A DNA stretch of 64,000 nucleotides. Origin: Trema orientale (lineage: Eukaryota > Streptophyta > Magnoliopsida > Rosales > Cannabaceae). The stretch spans positions 1 to 64,000 of the forward strand of contig JXTC01000029.1 in NCBI GenBank assembly GCA_002914845.1, in the 5' to 3' direction. Made by a program: the position numbers and the translations under genes. The notes beneath the pieces were generated by a model. It was not told the DNA's origin. It ran no database searches and saw nothing but the letters and a program-made list of their open reading frames with translations. Shown here piece after piece: positions 59,295-64,000 of the stretch; the stretch's first letter is position 1, and the number at the start of each line of letters is the position of its first letter.

Positions 59295-61123
59295 TCAATC
59301 TTTCTTCTTATCTTTCAATGGGCCTCTGGGAATCTTACTCAACACCTTTGCATCAAACACTGCATATTGCTTCTTGAACTCAATAGCTGCCTTCTCAGCA
59401 AATGAATCCACCTTGTCCTCGTATTTCTCATAAAATACGGGTACAGTATGAAGCAGAACAAATGCTGTATTACAAAGAATCATGCAACATTACGGCATGG
59501 ACAAAAAAATGCTCAATTAACAATGTAAAGAGTTGATAACAAGGTACGGATAAGTAATATATAAGTTTCATTACCTATATAGAATAAGGTCAAGAAGTTG
59601 AACCAATTTCCCACTATAGACAGAACCCACAAGCCAGCAATCACCTAAAATATCACAAAATAAACTATCAGAACAGAAAATCAGGTTAGTCCCAAATCTA
59701 TCATGTTCATGAACATTTTTCAATCAATAAAATATAACAGGGCCACCGTCAAAGACAAGGACTTTATCACCAATGGAAGTATAAAGAGAAATCGACAAAA
59801 ACTGAGCCTTCTATAAACTGTAAAACTAGGTTTAATAACAAAGCACATTAAAGTAAACAACGTACAGAAAGGAACTTCTTCAGATCCCTCCCTGATGCGA
59901 TATCACGGAGGGTGGAAAGACCTCTGTTGATCTCAATCCTAAGAGCGTTGGCAACCTGAAGAACAGGGTCCTCCGGGATATGTATTTCTGGGATGCGCGG
60001 TGGAATCCTAAAGAGAACAAATTGGGGTCAAACGAAGACTGGGATTTGCTGAAAACTAATAGAAATTGCATAATGAAATTTCATAAACATACTTGTTGAT
60101 GAAGGTGGAAGCATTGGACCACAAAAACAACAAGGCCAAAGCAAGTATCAACAAGTGACAAACAAGGGTGAGCAGGTGGTATTCAATCAATTCGAACAAA
60201 ACCCATATGGCAGTGGCACCTCCAAGCACTCCTGCAGATATCTTCTTGTTCCTCCACAAGAAAACATCGGCCGCTGTAAACATAAAAAAGAATAATTAGC
60301 AACCAGACAACACTGCAACTTTATTTCGAAAAAAACTTGTAACATTTCATTCAATCACATACAAAACTCATTTCTCGCCTTCTACCGTTACAAAAAAGGT
60401 GTTAGTGATATTCAATTTTGGTTTCTCAAGCCAAGTATAAAATTTAACGAAAAAAATAAAGAAGCTAAAGACTCAACGTAAGAACAATGTAAATGCATTC
60501 ATGGATTAATTTAACAACCCAAAAAAAAAGGGGTCACCTTTAATCCAAATCCATCAGTAACAAAGAGTTCAATACAACAAATAACCAGATCCAGATCCAC
60601 TTTCCCAAAAGAGTCATAACGACCAGAATTATCAGTATTTGGGTGTTTAAAATTCTGATTCAAACCCTGCAATTTTCTAATCGTAAAGCCAAATGGACAC
60701 GCCCTCTTCTTAGCTTTACTCGTAAAGAAAAGTAGTAAACATCTACCGTTTGGAACTATGTCTTAGGCAAACACAAACCCAAAAAAAAAAAAGTCGAACC
60801 CGATTTTCATGACGCAAAACCCATAAGCGAGCATAATCAAGAAAATAAAATACGATCAGGGCAAAAACAAAAAAATGAAAAATGAACGATCGCATACGTT
60901 TTCCACCTCCGAGGACCTTGTGTACAGGCTTTTCTCTCCCAAAGAGCCTGTAAATCTTGGATTTCAACGACGATGGCGACTCACTGCTCTTCTTCTCGTC
61001 CTCCGAATCCGACGATGACGATGACGACGACGAATCGTGTCCGTGGATCTTCTCAGTAATCTTCTCAATCAACGACTCCTCGTGATGCTGCTGCTCCTTC
61101 TCCTGATGCTCACCCTCCCCCAT
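59295..61123 (-). CDS. Reticulon-like protein (RTNLB family)
   Basis: ER membrane-shaping protein. Five exons on the minus strand: 61123-60898, 60273-60093, 60007-59866, 59644-59575, 59464-59295; GT-AG introns; 262 aa, typical for plant RTNLBs. The N-terminus is hydrophilic with a serine run and acidic patch (residues about 30-45). The reticulon domain starts at [12 protein letters not shown] near residue 75, followed by one long hydrophobic hairpin ([20 protein letters not shown] and on), a loop of about 45 residues with the conserved [20 protein letters not shown] region, and a second hydrophobic hairpin spread over exons 4 and 5. The C-terminus ends [11 protein letters not shown]; the lysine tail fits a dilysine-type ER retention signal, though the spacing is not canonical. 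In Arabidopsis such proteins tubulate ER and plasmodesmal desmotubules. Confidence 0.94.
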
Positions 61124-61270
61124 CGTCGGAACCGAAACCCTAATCCCAATTCAGAAGATCCAAAAACCCTAATCCCAAACCCGATTCGAAACAAATCGAA
61201 GCCTCTCGAATTCACTCTTTTTCTTCTGTTTTCGAAATCCAAGCCCCTTTTCTCTTGGAGTTTATATAGT
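61124..61270 (-). promoter_or_regulatory. TATA box and 5' leader of the reticulon gene
   Basis: On the minus strand, CTATATAAAC lies at about 61261-61270, some 140 bases upstream of the ATG, with the start site expected near 61235. This is the right distance for a TATA promoter with a leader of about 110 bases. Confidence 0.6.
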
Positions 61271-61400
61271 TGGAGACTCGAGAGTGATCGATTTAATCTC
61301 AGCCGTTCAAACTCGGGATCCGAAGCTGATTGGTACGGCACCGAACCTGTAGGTTTGGAGTAAAACCCGAAGGGCCGAAACCCGAAGAGAGAGAAAGTAG

Positions 61401-61448
61401 AACTATCCGGGTTGGGTATGAAAGAACTGTCCGGGTTGGGTATGAAAG
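61401..61448. repeat. 24-bp tandem duplication, two copies
   Basis: The units 61401-61424 and 61425-61448 differ at one base (AACTATCCGGG / AACTGTCCGGG) and lie between the reticulon TATA box and the bZIP-site cluster. Confidence 0.8.
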
Positions 61449-61544
61449 GACAGTACACAGTCCCCATTTTTTTCACAAGGTCGAGGATAACGGCCGTTAG
61501 ATCGTCGACCTTTTGGTGTTGACTCCGTTACTTCGGCCGTTACG

Positions 61545-61725
61545 ATTTTCCACGTGTCGAGACCAGGAGGAGCGTCGGTGCTTTTGAAATCCCATGGCGG
61601 GTGAGGGAAGCCGTTCCAACGAATGAGTGACATAATTAGGCGTTTCGTTTAGTGACACGTGGCGGGATGGAGCGATGATTTCGTGGCTGGTGAACGACCG
61701 ACCGATCATTGATGACGTGGCATGG
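61545..61725 (-). promoter_or_regulatory. Cluster of G-box/ABRE-type and UPR-like bZIP sites
   Basis: Two palindromic CACGTG cores (61551-61556, in CCACGTGTC context; 61655-61660, in ACACGTGGC context) and GATGACGTGG at 61711-61720 lie 430-600 bases upstream of the reticulon ATG. CACGTGKC is the ABRE/G-box core; GATGACGTGG matches the XBP1/UPR-type bZIP consensus. Function is inferred from motif only. Confidence 0.45.
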
Positions 61726-62819
61726 GTATAATAACAACGAAAGTGAATCTTAGCTATTAAGAAAAAAAGAATTATGAAAAGGATGGGTTATATTTTTTTA
61801 TTTTTTTTAAATCTTGATTAAATCGCTTTCAAAAAAAAAAAAAATCTGACTAAATCTATGGATTTCGTAATGTCTAAAATTAAGTATCTAAGATTCTAAA
61901 TAGGGATGAATATTTAATTTTCTATCCCAATGGAATCTAAGGGATTAATATTATATTATTTAAATAAATAAATAAATAAAGAGAAAATAGATTATACATC
62001 ACTATTGATACCCTGATGGGAAGTAATTATCACAAAGCCCTTGAATCTTTCATAGACAGTTAAAAAAATACACGTCCTGTCATCAAATAGCACCAAATTT
62101 CTACAACTAGTCAATGTGCTTCCATAATATTAATGGTTAATATAATATATATGTACCAAAAGTCAAAAACCAATATCAACTTAAGAGTTAAACAAATCAA
62201 TTTGAAGAAAAATAATAAAGGGAAGCAATTCTATGTAGTGTACTCTGACTAAAGGGGCTTCCTTTGAAATAATAGATAAAAGCAGGTTGAAATAATAAAG
62301 GACAAACTGGTTTCAGATCCAAGCGGATTCAAAAATAAAAAATAAAAATCAAAGAAGAGTGAACTGTCCCACATTGATGAAATTTGGGGATACCTCTATA
62401 CATCCAAAAACTTATTACTCTTAGTAGTACATTTCATACCAATTACCAAAAAGACAAAGAAAAAGGTATTTCCTCCATAAACAAATTTTAATTCATAAAT
62501 AACTTCAAGAAATGAAAAAAAAAAAAGCAATCTTATTAGTTATTGTGTTTAAATAAATAAATTAAATTTAGCCAACTTTTAGAGAAAGTTCTATTTTTAT
62601 CATGACTTCGTAGAAATTATACAATAAATAAGTCTCATTAGTCGATGGTGATGGTGGTAGCTTAAAAGAAAAACGACAATACCCCTATTACTAAAAGCTA
62701 CTCCCCCACAAATCTAATCAAACACATGGAAGACAACAAGTATGTGAACCCCACAATCTTCATTGAATTTTGAGAACCATAAAAGAGATTTTTGCCTATG
62801 AACTAGCCATTCCGGATAA
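61726..62819. other. Intergenic, no gene seen
   Basis: AT-rich with a few A and T runs and (AAAT)n at 61966-61980. No element recognised. Confidence 0.4.
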
Positions 62820-63134
62820 GAGAACAATTTACCTCGAGTTCTTCTAAACTACAAAGCTACAAAATGGGTTGTGAGAGGACAAAAGCTTAAGGTTAAGAAG
62901 GCATCAAAATGTAGTAAATTTGTAGTCCAATCAAGATCAAAAAAGTCTTGGGGGTATTATAATTTGTTTAATCCTAATTCCAGAAGCAGTTTAGAAAGTT
63001 TGACAAACGACCCTATATACTCCATTTTAACAGAGAAGCACTATCCAAAAAGTGTACTTAACAACGAGAAAAGGCACAAGAAGAAGGGACCAATAAGGAC
63101 ACCAATAATAGATCAATTGGGCAATTTTATTTAA
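62820..63134 (+). other. Open frame rich in lysine, possible exon or chance
   Basis: An open frame of about 104 codons ending TAA at 63132-63134, with no ATG; it runs back to an in-frame stop at 62817. The content is basic and mixed (KSWGYYNLFNPNSR..SLESL..DPIYSIL..PIRTPIIDQLGNFI), less repetitive than other chance frames here. It could be a terminal exon of an unseen gene, a gene relic, or chance. I recognise no family. Confidence 0.25.
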
Positions 63135-64000
63135 TCCTTAAAGCCCATAAGAAACTTGTTGTGTTTAACACTAAAGTCATATAATATATGTACACATATT
63201 CAAGCATGGGAATTGGAGAAAGGTAACTTTTTAACTGTATATAGCATGGTGCCAGCTAGTTTAATGTAAGAAATCAAACAAAAATGCATAAAAACAGATC
63301 AAATCCACATTATGAATATGATGAAGGTGAGAAGTAGAGTTGAACTATGGTTGAAAAAGCAAAAAGAGAAGAAGAATATGCATTGTGGGACTTGAGGGAA
63401 AGCATGTGCCTTTACAGACGAGCTGTGAGTATATATCTGCTAGTCAAGTCAGATCACTCGGTATGATCTTTCAGCTTTGAACTCATTTTTCCCCAATGGA
63501 AAAGTACTATAAGATAAAAGGTTTTGAGGGATGATGGAGAGTACTGGTTTGGTGAAAGTTGAGAGTAGATGAAAAACTTTGGCTCATTTTCCCCTATTTA
63601 AGAGAAAGCAAATGGCAATTTGGAGAGCAAATTCCATCAAGGTTGGTTGATTATCAGGTTTTGTGTTAATCATGATGGAACCAGTTATAGTTGTATTGCT
63701 TAGAAAATAAGGCCTATGATGGGTGGGAGTTTTGCCTTGAGATTAAAGTAGAAGAAAAGTAGTAAACATCTACGACGTTTCCTTGAGAATTACTTTAATG
63801 CATTTTTTCAAAAAGGGAAATAGACGAATATGAGGAATTTGTTAATGAATAAATTTAGGACTACTTACGTGATGACTATTTTAGAAGTTTATGACTTCTT
63901 GAGACCGCAATAATAATTTGTATGAGAACTGGTTATAAAACTTATTATCATTCATAAGAGGTCACAAAATATCGTAACTTTTATAACAAATCATAAATGG
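63135..64000. other. Intergenic, no gene seen
   Basis: AT-rich. A phrase GAAGAAAAGTAGTAAACATCTAC (63750-63772) also occurs in reticulon intron 1 (60726-60747), a short dispersed match. Nothing else is supported. Confidence 0.35.

Noticed and set aside
61037-61476. 108- and 135-codon frames around the reticulon start
   Set aside because: Shadows of reticulon exon 1 and its leader in other frames.
63355-63660. Possible microRNA precursor
   Set aside because: Some balanced-composition words (CATGTGCCTTTACAG, GATCTTTCAGCTTTG), but no foldback arms and no match to a plant miRNA I know.
1-64000. CRISPR array, prophage or bacterial operon
   Set aside because: Introns, plant gene families and transposon types show this is plant nuclear DNA; no spaced identical repeats of CRISPR type.

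Overview
The window is nuclear DNA from a flowering plant, most likely a eudicot. It is AT-rich, its genes carry GT-AG introns, and plant-only protein families are present (KUP/HAK/KT potassium transporter, plant reticulon RTNLB, plastid-type CPBP protease, MSP1-like AAA ATPase). The intergenic DNA is packed with small DNA transposons and LTR fossils. Three isolated N bases (1619, 41463, 46395) suggest a draft assembly. I cannot name the species.

Layout. Positions 1-20,000 are gene-poor. They hold two related minus-strand genes of an unrecognised membrane/coiled-coil family, one of them frameshifted. They also hold repeated blocks in conserved order (segmental duplication), a truncated Sirevirus-like Copia fragment with a hAT derivative inside it, three hAT-type non-autonomous elements (two with perfect 8-bp target duplications), foldback repeats, and clusters of an ACGAC motif. 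Positions 21,450-28,612 hold the remains of an ACS10/12-like aminotransferase gene. It is split by a Ty1/Copia element with two LTRs and a 5-bp target duplication, and that element itself contains a solo LTR of another family. Positions 30,221-31,856 are a Mutator-like element just upstream of the potassium transporter.

Positions 32,254-64,000 are the genic half. They carry a KUP10/11-like K+ transporter (+, 9 coding exons, 775 aa), a plastid CPBP/CAAX-type intramembrane protease (+, 4 exons, 368 aa), an MSP1/DAA1-like AAA ATPase (+, 16 exons, 857 aa) and a reticulon-like ER protein (-, 5 exons, 262 aa). All four gene models were assembled by eye from splice sites and keep frame throughout. 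Between them lie nested Mutator-type MITEs, a tRNA-derived SINE with a 15-bp target duplication, and a 3' fragment of a tRNA-Leu gene.

The genes share no obvious pathway. The window reads as ordinary single genes separated by transposon-rich DNA. I saw no new multi-gene system. The most informative signals are the ACS-like gene broken by a nested retroelement, the duplicated family of unknown membrane proteins, the start-codon-only first coding exon of the transporter, and the nested MITEs with intact target duplications.
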